DNA of 64,000 nucleotides from Dastarcus helophoroides (lineage: Eukaryota; Arthropoda; Insecta; Coleoptera; Bothrideridae): positions 16,170,639 to 16,234,638 of the forward strand of contig CM053326.1 of assembly GCA_028583605.1 (NCBI GenBank). Reading direction: 5' to 3'. A program made the translations under genes and the position numbers. The notes beneath the pieces are model-generated. The model had not been told where the DNA came from and did not search any database. It saw only the letters and a list, made by a program, of their open reading frames with translations. Every line of letters begins with the position of its first letter. Position 1 is the stretch's first letter. Below, piece after piece: positions 10,611 through 22,324 of the stretch.

Positions 10611-13600
10611 ATGAATACTGCAATATCAGAAGGAGATCGAATTATTCTCGAATTAAATACGTCTGACATTTTCGAAGCGAGCCTACATAAAATAACAGAT
10701 AGTCGTATAGATGTAGAAGACGTAATTTGCGAAGCATCCCGCAATAAAATACCAGGCGTTTTATCTTTCTACAAGAAAGAAATTAAAAAAATATCCGTTT
10801 TAAAAAATAAAAAATTAGAAACCAAAAATACTACTAGTGAAATGTCAAAAGATATTGAAAACGGAATTAAAATTCCCAAAGATGAATACTATAGATTAAA
10901 AGACATGGCAAGAGAGTACACATATATACGATGTGATGACAAAAATTACTATGATGCTGTAGAATACATCTCGAATGCAGAATCCGTCGGTATTTTTGCA
11001 ATTGGTGGTGAAAGAGGAAGAACAGGGAAAATATCGATACTTTGTATAAGTACTTGGAAAAAAGTATATATTTTTGATTTTAAATTAATGCGATGTAAAT
11101 CAATTTTTCCCAAATTAAAAGAGATCTTAGAATCTGAATATATCTTAAAAGTAATTCATGGAGGAGGTCCATTGATTGATTGCCTTCAATATTCCCATAA
11201 TGTTCAAGTTAGCAATGTTTTTGACACACAAGTAAGTAATATTTATGTTTTATTCATTGTAATTATGTATATATTTAGGTTGCAGATATGTTAATTATTA
11301 AAAACAGAACAGGGTCTTGTTCTTCTAAATTAAGGAGTCTTCCAGAATGTCTTACGTCTTATTTCAATTTCCCTCTTTCATTACTGGATTCTGCAATGGT
11401 ATGTATTCAATAAGGTTTCTCAAATTTGTTTTTCATAAATCATAACTTTTCAGCAGAGTACTTACTTATTTTGCAAGATAAATACATAAAAACTACGAAA
11501 ATTATCAAGCAAAATTTTTTTTTAGAAATTCAGTTTTCAAAATTGCTTATTTACATTTAAAACTTGTTGAGACAAACTAAAATTTCAGTTTTGCTGGTTT
11601 TGGCTAAAAGATTAGGGTTAGGATTTGAAATATGTATTCCAATTGGCACTGCTTCTGTGTCGAGAAATGTAGCAAAAAGTATTAAGATATAAGCAGCCGC
11701 ATGATGATTGTTAAAAATTCAGGCAGGTAACGCCACCACAATCATTGTAGTTTAAAATAAACAGTGAAATCAAAGCAGACGTGTGTTCTAAATCCAGCGA
11801 CCTAAACAATTAAATCGAAATTACACAAGTAGTTAAGGTCGCAGTTTCAGTTTGAGTTCAAACTGTGTTGCTAAATTAGAAGAATTTCTACGAGATTTAT
11901 TAGAATTTTAGGAATAACTATTAGACTTTATTAACGTTTAAAAAGCAACAGATATTAAAAATTCCACAATGTTTTGATAAATATTTTGTTAACACCGGAA
12001 ACGTTGTTGGAATTTTTAATATCTGTTGCTTTTTAATTGCTAATAAAATTTAATTGTTATGAATATTAAAGAATTCCATGAAGAAAGGGTTGGCAATGTC
12101 AATTATTTGAAGAATTTTAGGCATCTAGTAGAAGATTTAGTAGCATAGGCTTAGCTAGAATAGGACAGGCTAGGGCACTTGGCCCCTTCTGGCTCATGCA
12201 GCTAAACGAAAATTTATATTTAATAGAGATTTTTTCTAAAAACTTCCATTTGTCAAAATTTGTCCTTCGTTAAGATGTGGACATTTACTCGAAATGTCGA
12301 TTTATTTCTGGAAATTCGACTTTTTTTTTCAAATTTCTTTTGATATTTTAAATTTTTTTCCAAAAATTTGATTTTTTTTGTCAAAATCTATCTTTTTCAA
12401 AATTTCGAATTTTAATCTTAAAATTCATTGTTTTTTTTTTTCGAAATTTTACCATTTCTCAAAATCCGTTTTTTTCCCTAAAATTTTGACTTTTCTTTAA
12501 ATTTTTATTTTCTGCAAATTTAGACTTGTTTATCAAGATTTACCTTTTTCTTCAAAATTTGATCGGTCTTGAAAGTGTTTATAATTGAAATACAACTTTC
12601 TGGAAATTCTAACTTGTTTCTCAAAATTTCGACCTTTACTTCAACATTCGACATTTTCTAACTTGAGTTTAGGCAGATCAGGGCACATGTCTGTCTATGA
12701 TTCAAGCAGGCAAGATTAAATTCGCGAAACTTCATTTTTCTTGAAATTCATCCTTTGTCCAAAATTTCGATAAAATTAGACTCTCTCTGAAGAATTTTGA
12801 GTGTTTACCAAAGTTCGACTCTTCTCAAAATTTCGATCTTTTTCTTAAAATTTCGAATTTTTGTTTTTTTAATTCGTTTCGGTTTTTCAAAAGGAAAAAA
12901 AATCGAAATTTCCGGAAAAAAACAAATTTAAAAAATCGAAATTTCGCTATTTTTCTCAAAATCGAAAATTTGAAATTTCTTCTTTCCAAAAATCATTTTT
13001 TTTGTCAAAATTCTGCCCTTTTCTTAATAATTATCTTTTCAATTAATTTCGACATTTTTAAATTTGATTCCAGAAATTTCAACTTCATATTTCTCCTTAT
13101 TTCAGAAATTTAGACATTTATTTCAAAATTCGATGTTTTAGTTCCTGGAACTATCGAATTTTTCCTCGGAACTGGCTTTTCCTTGAAATTTCGGTTTCCT
13201 CGAAATTCGTCTATTTTTTCCGCGATGGGCATGTTATCAACAATTAAAAACCTTGAGAAAATATTTTTGGATAATTTCGAGGAAAAGATTTCTTATATTC
13301 TTATTGATTGAATTTCTTTACTGAAACTTAAATATCATGTCAGAATTAATATAAAGAAGTAGAAATGTCGAGAAAAATGTTTTTGAAAATTGCGAATTTT
13401 TTCACAATATTCGATCTTTGGAAATATTTTGGCATCATTAAAATTTTTAACATTTTCGAGTTTTTCCGAAAAGTTGGGTTTTTATTCTAAATTTGGTTTT
13501 ATAAAAATTCCGATTTTTCCAAAATTGTTTTTTTCCGAAATGCATCGCTTTTGTATTTTTTAAAAATCATTTTTTTTTTCGAAGTCAATTTTTTTGATAT

Positions 13601-15603
13601 TCGATTTTTTCTGATTTTTTTGTTTTCGTTTTTAATGTAAATTTCCGAAGATTTTATGTTTCTCAAAATTTATCGATTCTCAAAACTTCGACTTGCAATA
13701 TTTTATGTCTTTGGAAATATCCACTTACTTACGCCAGAAAATCTTCTCAAAATTTCAACTTTTTCTGATAATTGCGTTTTTTTTTTAGAAATTTCGAACT
13801 TTTAAAATAGATTTTTTTTTTGAATTTTCAACACTCCCGAAAGGTTAGATTATTATTGGTTTCTTTTTCTCAAATTCGTCTTTTTCGAAATTATTCTTAA
13901 AAATTCTACTTTTGCCCTCAAAACTAACTTTGTCTTAAATTTTGATTTTTCTTCACATTTCAACGGCATTTTTCAAAAATCTTTATTTTCTTCGAAATCC
14001 ATTTATTTAATATCCGGATTTTTCTAAAAATTTATTTTTTTTAAATTTGACTTTTCCAAAATTTAAAGTTTGTCTTCATTTGGAAAAATTGACAAAATGC
14101 GATGTTTTTGAACATTTCTACTTACAATGGGACATTTTCCCAAAATTTCGACTTTTCTCAAAATTCTTTATCTATTGAAAATTGGATTGATGTTTTAATA
14201 AAAATCTGAATGTTCTGAGAATAACATTTTTAGAAAACTTGATCCCCCCAGTTTGTCTAATTAAGTTGCAGTTATTAATGAAAATATACATATACTTATT
14301 CCAGACGTTTTCCGGTTTTCTTTATTTTATCAAATTTTCAAAATATTGTAACGAAATGTAAATTGTAGAATTTAGTGCATAAGAAAAGTTTCTAGAAAGA
14401 TTTGATAAAGGGAAAGCGACCGCGATAACGAAGCAAACGACAGATAAACGTTCCCGAAATTTCGACAAATGATAAGCCTTATCTGCCGGATTGTTCTAGA
14501 ACCTGGAGGCCAAAACTATATAAAGCGGCCAGCTCTCCCTCGAGAAAGTTAGTTAGAGTCGGTGTAGTTAAGTAGTGAGTTAGCAGTTAGAAATCAATAA
14601 GTGAGTTAATTGTTCAGTTGTAGTGATCCGAGTTGAGTTGAAAATAAAGTGGGTATTCTTCAATTCACGTGTTAATCAATTCGAACTGATAAAGTCCGTA
14701 ACAATATCTTATTTCTTGAAAATTTTGACTTTTTAATTTCGACTTTTTTTAGATTACCGCTTTTTTGAAAATTGACTTTCGAATTTTCGATTGGATATTT
14801 TTAAAAATTTTACGTGTATTTAGAATATATTCATGTGTCTTTTCCTTAGACAAATATCGAACATTTTAAGGGGTTGTTCAAACATTTGACCTTTTCGAAG
14901 TTTTATTTTTTTTTTAAATCAACTTTTTTCTAAAAGTTCGCAAAGTTTAAACTTTTATGTAGTAAATTGTACAAATACTTGCTAATAAACACATAAAATT
15001 CTTCAAATTACGTATCTAAAATATAAAATATAGAAACTTGTCAACTTGTAGCATACAACACGAAATCGATAATATCAACTTCACGATTATAAATGGGTAT
15101 ATTCAATACGAGGCCACGATGCCAACGGTGCCAATTCCCCGATTAACATATTTCGGGAAAGTAATCGGTAATTAAAATCCGATTACATCTTTACTTACTC
15201 CTGCAGGTCTCTAGTGCTCACCTACGTATTAAAGCGAACACCTGTGTGTAAATTTCATGCTCCTAAACTGGCCCGTTTAGGCAGTATGGACTTGTATAAA
15301 TTGTATTCATAATATAAAATTCATTTTCAGGTTAGTGTTCAAAACTCTTGGGATGTAAGACCTTTGGAAGAAGAACAGAAGACGAAAATCGCCCGACTTG
15401 TTATTTATTTGATCTCATTGAAAGATCATTTGCAAAGACTGATGCTCGAAAATTATTTTGAAGCTGTAACTAATGTTCATTTCTTGTATACTAAAGCTAG
15501 TGCATTTGAAATGAACAGAAGATCTGTCTCTCTTGATTGTGACAAAAACATCGAAGATTTGATACCATTGCAACCTATGAAGAATCTTAAAATTGATAGT
15601 TGA
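10611..15603 (+). CDS. EXD1: EXD1-like piRNA-pathway protein (3'-5' exonuclease fold), three exons
   Basis: EXD1 is an adaptor of the germline piRNA machinery; family members have an LSm-like N-terminus and a DEDD exonuclease fold considered inactive. Exons 10611-11231, 11279-11398 and 15331-15603 all join in phase 0 with GT-AG sites (CAA|GTAAGT, ATG|GTATGT) and encode 337 aa. Residues 1-60 resemble an LSm-like segment (EGDRIILELNTSDIFEASL). The exonuclease-fold core follows: GRTGKISILCISTWKKVYIF, then LKVIHGGGPLIDCL, VFDTQ|VADML and, near the end of exon 2, CLTSYF. The expected first catalytic D-x-E is replaced (IFAIGGE) and the second-motif HD is HG, consistent with a non-catalytic protein. 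Intron 1 is 47 bp; intron 2 is 3.9 kb and filled with arrays and a solo LTR. ATG 10611 has no upstream in-frame Met competitor that I could see. Identity is firm; function is inferred from the family. Confidence 0.85.
11941..12061. repeat. inverted pair of the CCGGTGTTA/TCTGTTGC repeat
   Basis: AAAAGCAACAGATATTAAAA is followed within 100 bases by its complement, AATTTTTAATATCTGTTGCTTTTT. The two are separated by GTTAACACCGGAAACG. One arm equals the single copy at 1011-1080, so the family can exist as a hairpin or as a single arm. It lies in EXD1 intron 2. Confidence 0.65.
12200..14342 (-). repeat. strand-polar AT array inside EXD1 intron 2
   Basis: About 2.1 kb of degenerate units such as CTCAAAATTTCGACTTTTT, same polarity as 5405-7440. 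No frame within it is protein-like. Confidence 0.6.
14347..14703 (+). mobile_element. solo LTR, family L1, inside EXD1 intron 2
   Basis: The 357-bp segment begins TGTAACGAAATG and ends CCGTAACA, and is flanked on both sides by ATAT (14343-14346 and 14704-14707), a 4-bp target duplication. It contains a TATATAAAG promoter box near 14517 and an AATAAA-type signal (GAAAATAAAGTGG) near 14640. Much of it matches a second solo LTR at 29741-30069. With no internal region, it is the product of recombination between the two LTRs of an inserted Ty3/gypsy-type element. Confidence 0.85.
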
Positions 15604-15850
15604 AAATAATTTTGTCTACTCTACTTTAAGCTATTAAATTAAAATATTTGAAATGATGTTTAAATTAGCTAAGCAATATTTTTCACTAAATAATAATTTT
15701 AATGTTTTTTGTGTCATGTACCTGTGGGTATTCTCCATAGAAGCTGAGGGAGCACAGATTTACTTACACAATGAAAGTATATTATGTATATTGCTTTTTT
15801 AATTTTAAATATTTTTAGGCAACACCTATGACCATTTGGACATTTTAAGT
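15604..15850. other. EXD1 3' flank
   Basis: Short unique stretch after the EXD1 stop codon, presumably 3' UTR. I see no canonical AATAAA immediately after the stop. Confidence 0.4.
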
Positions 15851-17960
15851 AAACTTGGAATGTTGCATTTTTTAAGACTGAATTTAAAGTTGAAATTTCG
15901 AGAATAGACGTTTTTGGAAGTAAAGTCTAAACTTTGACGAAAAGAAATCTGTATTTCTAAAAAAGCCTAGATTCCAGGTTGATCTCGATATTTTAGAAAA
16001 AAAGAAATTCAGAACTGAAAATTATTCATTTTTGAAAAATAATTGAACAATATTTATTTTGAAATTTTAAGTTTAAACTTAAAATGTTTCAGTTTAAGTT
16101 CGATTTTAGTTCAAATATTGGGGAAAAAATTGAAATTTAGAAGGAAAGTCGAAATTTCGAGATAAAGGGAACAGCATTCTAATAAAAGTCTAATTTGAAC
16201 TCCATAGAAAAAAATCCGAATTGTCAAAGATAGAAATTTTAGAAAAATAAGTGAACAATATTTATTTTGAAATGTTAAATTTAAAGTACATACAATGTTT
16301 TAGTTTTTTAAGTTCGAGTATAAAAGTCGAAATTTGAAAGCTCAAATCCAAATTTTAAGAAGGATGAATCGTTTATTTTTTCAGAAAATGCCTACATTCG
16401 AGTTTGAAGTCTTAATGAAAAATTTTGAGAAAAAAGACAAATTTACCAAGAAAATATTCAATATTGGATATTAAAATAAAATTCAAAATTTCATGAAAAA
16501 GAAACCAGTTGAAGTTTTCAAAAAATCAGATTCTAAATTTTGAAAAATAGCTAAATGTTCAGAAAATTATCGAAATTTAAAAAAACGAAATTTCAAGAAA
16601 ACTTCGAAAAGGACAAAAAATCCCAAATGTTCCAGAGAAAGTCAAATTTAAAAATAAAACTTGAAATTTTGAAAAAAAGTAATCGAAACTTAGAAAAATT
16701 TCCTGGGTGAATGTTTATTTTCTCTTGACTGCTCGATTCAGAGGAAGAAATTGCCTCATATGACGTCAAAACATATCCAACATTGTGACATACGTCGAAA
16801 TTTTGACAAATTGAAACTTTCTCACACAAATTTTAAATTTTAAAAAAATTGTTTTTTTTTATCAGAAGATCGATTAAATTTGCATAAGAAAAAAAGTCGA
16901 AGATAGGCCTCATATGACGTCAAAACATATCCAATATTGCGACATACGTCGAAATTGAATTCTGAGTAAAAGGCAAGTTTTAGGAAAAATACTATTTTAA
17001 GGGAAAAATTAATAATTTTGAGAAAAAAAGACGAATTTACCAAGAAAATATTCAATATTGGATACTGAGATAAAATTCAAAATTTCATGAAAAAGAAACC
17101 AGTCGAAATTTTCAAAAAATCAGATTCTAAATTTTAAAAATAGCTAAATGTACAGAAGGTTATCGAAATTTGATAAAAAATTGCGAGAAAACTTCGAAAA
17201 GGACACAAAATTCAAAATAGTCAAATTTTAAGAAAAAAATCGAAATAAAAAAAAATAATCTTAACTGAGAAAAAGACAACATTTTGTAAAAATGATCGAA
17301 ATTCTGCGTAAAAGATCTAAATTTAGAGAAAAACCGTTTAATCTTTTAGTGAAAATTTGAAATTTTCCAAAAAGATTCAGATTTTATTGAAATTAAGAAG
17401 AAAAAACCGAATTTTAAGGAAAAACAAAAACGAAATTTAAGAAAAAAATGGGCTAATATATAATTTTTCTTGACTGCTCGACTCAGAGGAAGACAAGCGC
17501 CCTACCTTGCCTCATATGACGTCAAAACATATCCAATATTGTGACATACGTCGACATTTTGACAAATTGAAACTTCCAGAAAATTTTTTCGTAATTTTCT
17601 TACAAAAATTTTAAATTAAAAAAAATATATATGTTTTTGTATCAAAAGATCGATCAAATTTCGAAAAAAAGGCAAATTTCAACAAACAAGCTGAAGTTTG
17701 CAAAATTAAAAAAAGTCGAAATTTTCAGAAAAAGTCAAATTTCCAGAAATAGCGAAATTTCGGAAAAAACGATGAACTTTTAAATAAAAAATTTAAATTT
17801 TGATAAAGCCATGTTTAATAAAAGAAGTGAAATTTTATGAATAAATGCAAAATTTCAAAAAAGACAATTTTGTAAAAAAGTACGAAATTTGACAAAAAAG
17901 TGGAAATTTCAAAAAAATATTTTAAGGAAAGCATGAATTTTAAAGTAGGAGAGAAAAATT
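15850..17960 (+). repeat. strand-polar AT array with three CRE-palindrome blocks
   Basis: About 2.1 kb of units like CGAAATTTTGAGAAAAA in plus orientation. Embedded are three copies of a non-AT block, CATATGACGTCAAAACATAT, followed by GACATACGTCGAAATT, at about 16757, 16911 and 17513. Related blocks recur at 32040, 43315 and 48405. No coding sequence seen. Confidence 0.6.
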
Positions 17961-18013
17961 TTGGTCTCCCAACTGAATACATAAATTTTCGGTTTGTTGC
18001 ATGAACTATTGGA

Positions 18014-18029
18014 GGGGGGGGGGGGGGGG
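18014..18029 (+). repeat. poly-G run of 16
   Basis: A homopolymer of G in otherwise AT-rich DNA, followed by CAAGCGCTCCACCTTGCCC and CTACGCCTATGGTTAGCTAG. The latter words recur at 32460 and 43840, so the run marks the end of a repeat unit. Length may be unreliable because homopolymers are error-prone. Confidence 0.5.
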
Positions 18030-18211
18030 CAAGCGCTCCACCTTGCCCTAGTCTAGCTACGCCTATGGTTAGCTAGGATAGGAACATAAATAAAACTATG
18101 TAATCAACTATCCAAAGTTTCAAACAGTTATGCAATTTCATGGTTTGTTAAATTAAAAGAGTTCGATTGGTTTTTTTTTACATATAAACTCTTAACAGCA
18201 TAAATAAATTC

Positions 18212-19110
18212 AACTGTTTCCGGAAAATTATGTCAACTTCGTTACTTCTTATGGACGCCATATTGGATTTTATCATTTTCGAATTTAGCATATTTTTCTA
18301 ATTAATTTGATATGTGACATGCATACTTTAAATGTAGCAAAGTGGGTTAAATGAACTAATTTTTTATTTTTAAACAAAAAAAATATTATAGGCGAATGCA
18401 AGTGCCATAACTTTTAATAATAAAAAATACAGTTCCTAAAAAAGCAATAATTATTATTAAAAATCCAAAAATAGTGTATCAAACTGTATAGTATTGAAAT
18501 ATTTATTAATAAGCGTAACGTGCATGATTCCCTTTAAATTACCTAATTCTCAGAAAATGCTAAAGACGACTTTCCCATGACTCATACGCAAGTGTACGTT
18601 GTAGACTTCTCTAGAAGTTAAATATTTTAAGACGGATAATGTGCATAAATATGCGAGCCATTTCTAATGTTAGATTGTTAGATATTTCTTGTTACACGAA
18701 GTATTCAATGTTAAAAGAATTTTTGTAGGTATTGCCGACAACATTTTTAAAAGATCTACACTTTTTCCTAGAATTACGCCATTTAAAGGGGTGCATGCAC
18801 GTTAAGATTGTACTAATAACTGTTAAATATTGCACAGTTTGTTACAATATTTTTAGTTTTTTAATAATTATTGTTACGTAATTAGGTACTGTATTTTTAT
18901 TATTAACAGTTATGGCACTTACGTCGCCTACTATAATTTTTTTTTGTATAAAAATAAAAAATTAGTTCATTTAACTCATTTTGCCACATTTCAAGTATAG
19001 CATGTCCTATATTAAATTAATCAGAAAATTATGCCACATTCGAAAATGATAAAATCCAATATGGCGTCTATAAGAAATAACAAAGTTGACATAATTTTCT
19101 CGGAAACATT
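18212..19110. mobile_element. long fold-back element, arms of about 330 bp
   Basis: The left arm (18212 to about 18545) and right arm (about 18780 to 19110) are reverse complements. Shared words include GAAAATTATGTCAACTT / AAGTTGACATAATTTTC, ATGGACGCCATATTGGATTT and TTAAATGAACTAATTTTTTA. The centre is about 230 bp. There is no coding potential. Part of the outer sequence is repeated at 53490-53840 in LARGE. Confidence 0.7.
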
Positions 19111-19425
19111 TGAATTTAGAAAAATTTAACGCACACCAATGAAAAGGCCTCAAAAAACAACTAATTTCAGTTTGTGAATTTTTTTAATCGGACTTCAAAT
19201 AAACAAGTTAGAGCTGATTTTGAAAAATGGCGTTTTTCTGTTTTTTCTAAATAAAACCAAGATGAATTGAAATTCAATTGTTTTCTCAGTGAAATAATTT
19301 TAGGCATTAAATTCTGCACTGCCTTGCCCTTTTAAGCTTCCTTGTATCTCTAATAGTTTACGAGATCCCTATAGTGGAAACCAAATTTGGTTCAACCTGT
19401 ATATATATAGAGAGAGAGGGCCCCG
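19111..19425 (+). repeat. dispersed repeat homologous to 53490-53840 (opposite strand)
   Basis: Reads ACGCACACCAATGAAAAGG, then TTCAAATAAACAAGTTAGAGC, AAATGGCG and TAGTGGAAACCAAATTTGGT, ending in TTCAACCTGTATAT. The reverse complement of 53490-53760 carries all of these in order, ending TTCACCCTGTATAAT. The ACCCTGTAT end is typical of insect DNA-transposon termini. Confidence 0.65.
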
Positions 19426-19439
19426 CACCTATTGGATCC

Positions 19440-19662
19440 GGGCCTGTTTGAAATTCTAAGTTTAAAATTAAATTGTACTAGTTTTTAAGTTCGAGTTTCA
19501 AACTTTAAAAGTCCCAATTTGGTTAAGTCTAAATTTTGGGAAAAAGTGAGTCGTATTCTAAAAGAAGTCCACATTCAATTTTGGACGCGAAATATTAGAA
19601 AAATAATCGAAATTATGAAAAATGATCTTATTGGAAAAATGAATTTTTTAAATAACATCTAA
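19440..19662 (+). repeat. AT array segment
   Basis: Plus-polarity units of the AAATTTTGAGAAAAAG type, cut by the insertion at 19663. Confidence 0.5.
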
Positions 19663-20309
19663 AGGCGCGTACTGATTTGAATGTGCATGCGCTGAGTCGA
19701 AGCAAATGCCCATTCGCATTCAAATCTGGACGTGCCATTCACAATGACTCGGAGCATGTTTAACTTCTCACGAGCGACCGCGAACGCGCATTGCCTGAGC
19801 CGACGGCTGTCGGTCTCTGGCTCCTCTCAAAAGAAATATATCGTGCATGTGTGCTCAGTATGGACGGATTTTTGTTAATCTGCAAATCTACAGTAGACTA
19901 ACGCATGCACCAGAATGAACAGTGTTCCTTACTGTGAAGAGTTTTTGCCAAATAACGGTTTCAATAAAGACAGAATGGAGTAGTCTAATGAAGAATGCTT
20001 ACAATTAATTATTTTGTACGAACAACATCCCATTTTGGGAGATGTAAAACATTCCTTCCACTCCTCTAAAAATAAAAAGGTAGATGCCTAGGATAAAATG
20101 GCCGATAAGTTAAATCGGTAGGTAAATAATGTAAAACAAAAAATAACTATTATTTTTGAGAAGACATGCACGAATGACCGGAAAGGAGTGAAACAACACA
20201 CATGCGTGCGGGGCAATAAATGTCTACAAATGTTCTGAGTTGGTACACATGCATATGCATGTGTATGCGCTTGGACTCAACGCATGCACATTCAAGTCAG
20301 TACGCGCCT
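19663..20309 (+). mobile_element. PIF/Harbinger-type DNA element with TAA target duplication
   Basis: 647 bp flanked by TAA on both sides (19660-19662 and 20310-20312), the 3-bp target preference of PIF/Harbinger elements. The ends are inverted repeats of about 37 bp: AGGCGCGTACTGATTTGAAT... on the left, and ...TTCAAGTCAGTACGCGCCT on the right. The interior is richer in GC than the AT array it landed in and holds a relic MADF-domain ORF. No transposase remains, so it is a deleted, non-autonomous copy. Confidence 0.85.
19915..20190 (+). pseudogene. MADF-domain protein relic of the Harbinger element
   Basis: From ATG 19915 the frame runs through MNSVPYCEEF and then ECLQLIILYEQHPILGDVKH, followed by DKMADKLNR. 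This is the MADF (Adf-1 DNA-binding) pattern L-I-x-L-Y-E-x-H-P-x-L-x-D, the usual second protein of PIF/Harbinger transposons, which binds the element's ends. TAG stops interrupt it after DRME, after KKVDA and after KLNR. The first two sit exactly where the family has Trp (TGG to TAG). The C-terminus after the domain is lost. Confidence 0.7.
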
Positions 20310-20329
20310 TAATATTGATTTTCAAATGT

Positions 20330-21960
20330 CAGATTTAAACTTGACATATTTCAGTTCAGTTCAAATTTGAAATCTAAACCCTAAATTTCTAGAAAAAGGA
20401 GTCAGTATTTCGAGAAAAAATATACATTAAATTTAAACTCAAATTTTCCAAAAAAAAACGAGATTATGAAAAAAAGTCATTTTGGATAAAATAGATGAAC
20501 AATATTTATTTTAAATTTCTTCAAGATGTCAAGTTTAAATTTGAAATTACAATGTTTGAAATATTTAGAAAAAAAAAATGGAATTTTTAGGAAATCAGAA
20601 ATTTCAAGAAAAAATCTAAATGTGTAAAAATTTTCTTGGGATGATTGAAATTTGAGGAAAAAATTTGAAAAAAAAGTCTAAATTTTGAAACTAAACTACA
20701 AAAACATTTAAGTTTGAGCTGTATATTTTGAGAAACGGTTCGAAATTTTTTTAAAATTGCATTTCTAGTGCGAAATAAGGGATACTATATTATGTATCTA
20801 GTAGTAACAGCAAAACATTCCCGGACGACGATGTAATTGTGGCGTTGGCCGAGTCCGTATTGTGCTTCTTTTACGAGTTACACATACATACTATTTTTAT
20901 TATCACTTCATTTTTTTATTACTCAAATTAAGCAATTTTTATTAATTAATGACATTTTTCATTGTCATTGTTATTGTAATAGTCATCTACTTTATCGGCC
21001 TAGACCGGAAAATAACTTTTCGAATTATTTTGTGATGATTCCTTAGCAACGGACTAAAATACTGGAATAACGTATTTCGAGGCCTGAAATTGCGCCGATA
21101 AAATAGGCATTCTCGACCCATTACAGAAAAACATAATTTTATGCCCAATAAAGCTTATATTCGGAATTTCGAGAAAAGCAAAATTTTCAAAAGGAACTCT
21201 CTAATAAAAATAAACGAAAATTTGATTTTGCAGCCAAAATTTACGAAAAAATACTAGGTTTGTAAATTTTGGAAAGAAAGTAAAAATTTAACAAAAAAAT
21301 CTCAAAATTTAGAACATGAAATATTCTCGAAATGTAACCAATATTTTAGGAGATATTTTAAAAGTTTAGGTTTAAACTAATATCTTTTAGAAAGAAAAAG
21401 TTCAAATTTGGAAAAACGCTCTTATTTTATAAAATGTGCCATCTAAGCGTAAACTCGATGTTTTAAAATGAAAAGTTAAGGTTATAGTTGAAATTTTAAG
21501 TCTTCCATTAAAATTTTGCCAAAATATCGAAATTTTTAGTGAAGGTAAAATCACGAGAAGAAAGTTGTAATTTTAATATTAGAGTTAGAAAATGTTTAAT
21601 GTTTAAATCGAAAATGTTGGGAAAAACTCCTTCGTAAATACAAATCATTTCTAAATTTGGAGTTTTGAAATGTTTGCGATAATTCTAAACATTTAAAGTT
21701 TACACTTGGAATGTAATTTTTAGAAAAATCGAAATTTCAAGAAAATATCATTCATAAAAAAAAATCTCTTTTAGCTTTAAAATTTTGTTAACAACTAAAC
21801 ACGGAATTTTGAGAAAAAGTATAAATTTCGAGAAAGATTGAAACTTGATAAAAATGTTTAAGTTTAAATTGCATATTTTGAGAAAAGTTTAAATGTCGAG
21901 TTTAAGTTCGTATGGCTTTCGAATTTTTTCTTAAAATTCCGACCTTAAAATTGCATTTCA
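20330..21960 (+). repeat. AT array with a unique island at 20790-21130
   Basis: Plus-polarity AAATTT/GAGAAAA units. The island 20790-21130 (CCCGGACGACGATG to AATAGGCATTCTCGACCC) is less repetitive, but I cannot assign it to a gene or element. Confidence 0.5.
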
Positions 21961-22324
21961 TATTTACTCTGGTGTGAAATGTAATTAGGAAACATGATTT
22001 TGTGCGTATTTTTCATACTGTTCATTAAATTTTTAAAATTATTGTCTAATTATTATTAAATAAATTCAATATTATGTTAAAATATTTATTCTGTTTTTCA
22101 AATATTTGTTTTGTTTCCTTTTCAGCAATAAAATGTAATTTTTCTGTTTTTGTATGTTATTTCCTTGATTTTGCCTTTTCCTTAACCAAAATTAAAATAT
22201 GATCTCCTTAATTATGAAGAGACTAATGGTTAATTATTCGCAGTTAATTTACTGCTTTATTGGCTGTCTATTATGAAAAGATTTATTTAATTAGCATCAT
22301 ATAAATATGGAAACTGACTGATTT
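21961..22324. other. no gene seen
   Basis: AT-rich sequence without repeats I recognise. Confidence 0.35.

Noticed and set aside
18014..18029. G-quadruplex regulatory element
   Set aside because: A single uninterrupted G-run at a repeat edge; simpler explained as homopolymer expansion.
20837..21046. 69-codon frame with aromatic-rich sequence
   Set aside because: No start context, no homologue, hydrophobicity explained by T-rich DNA.
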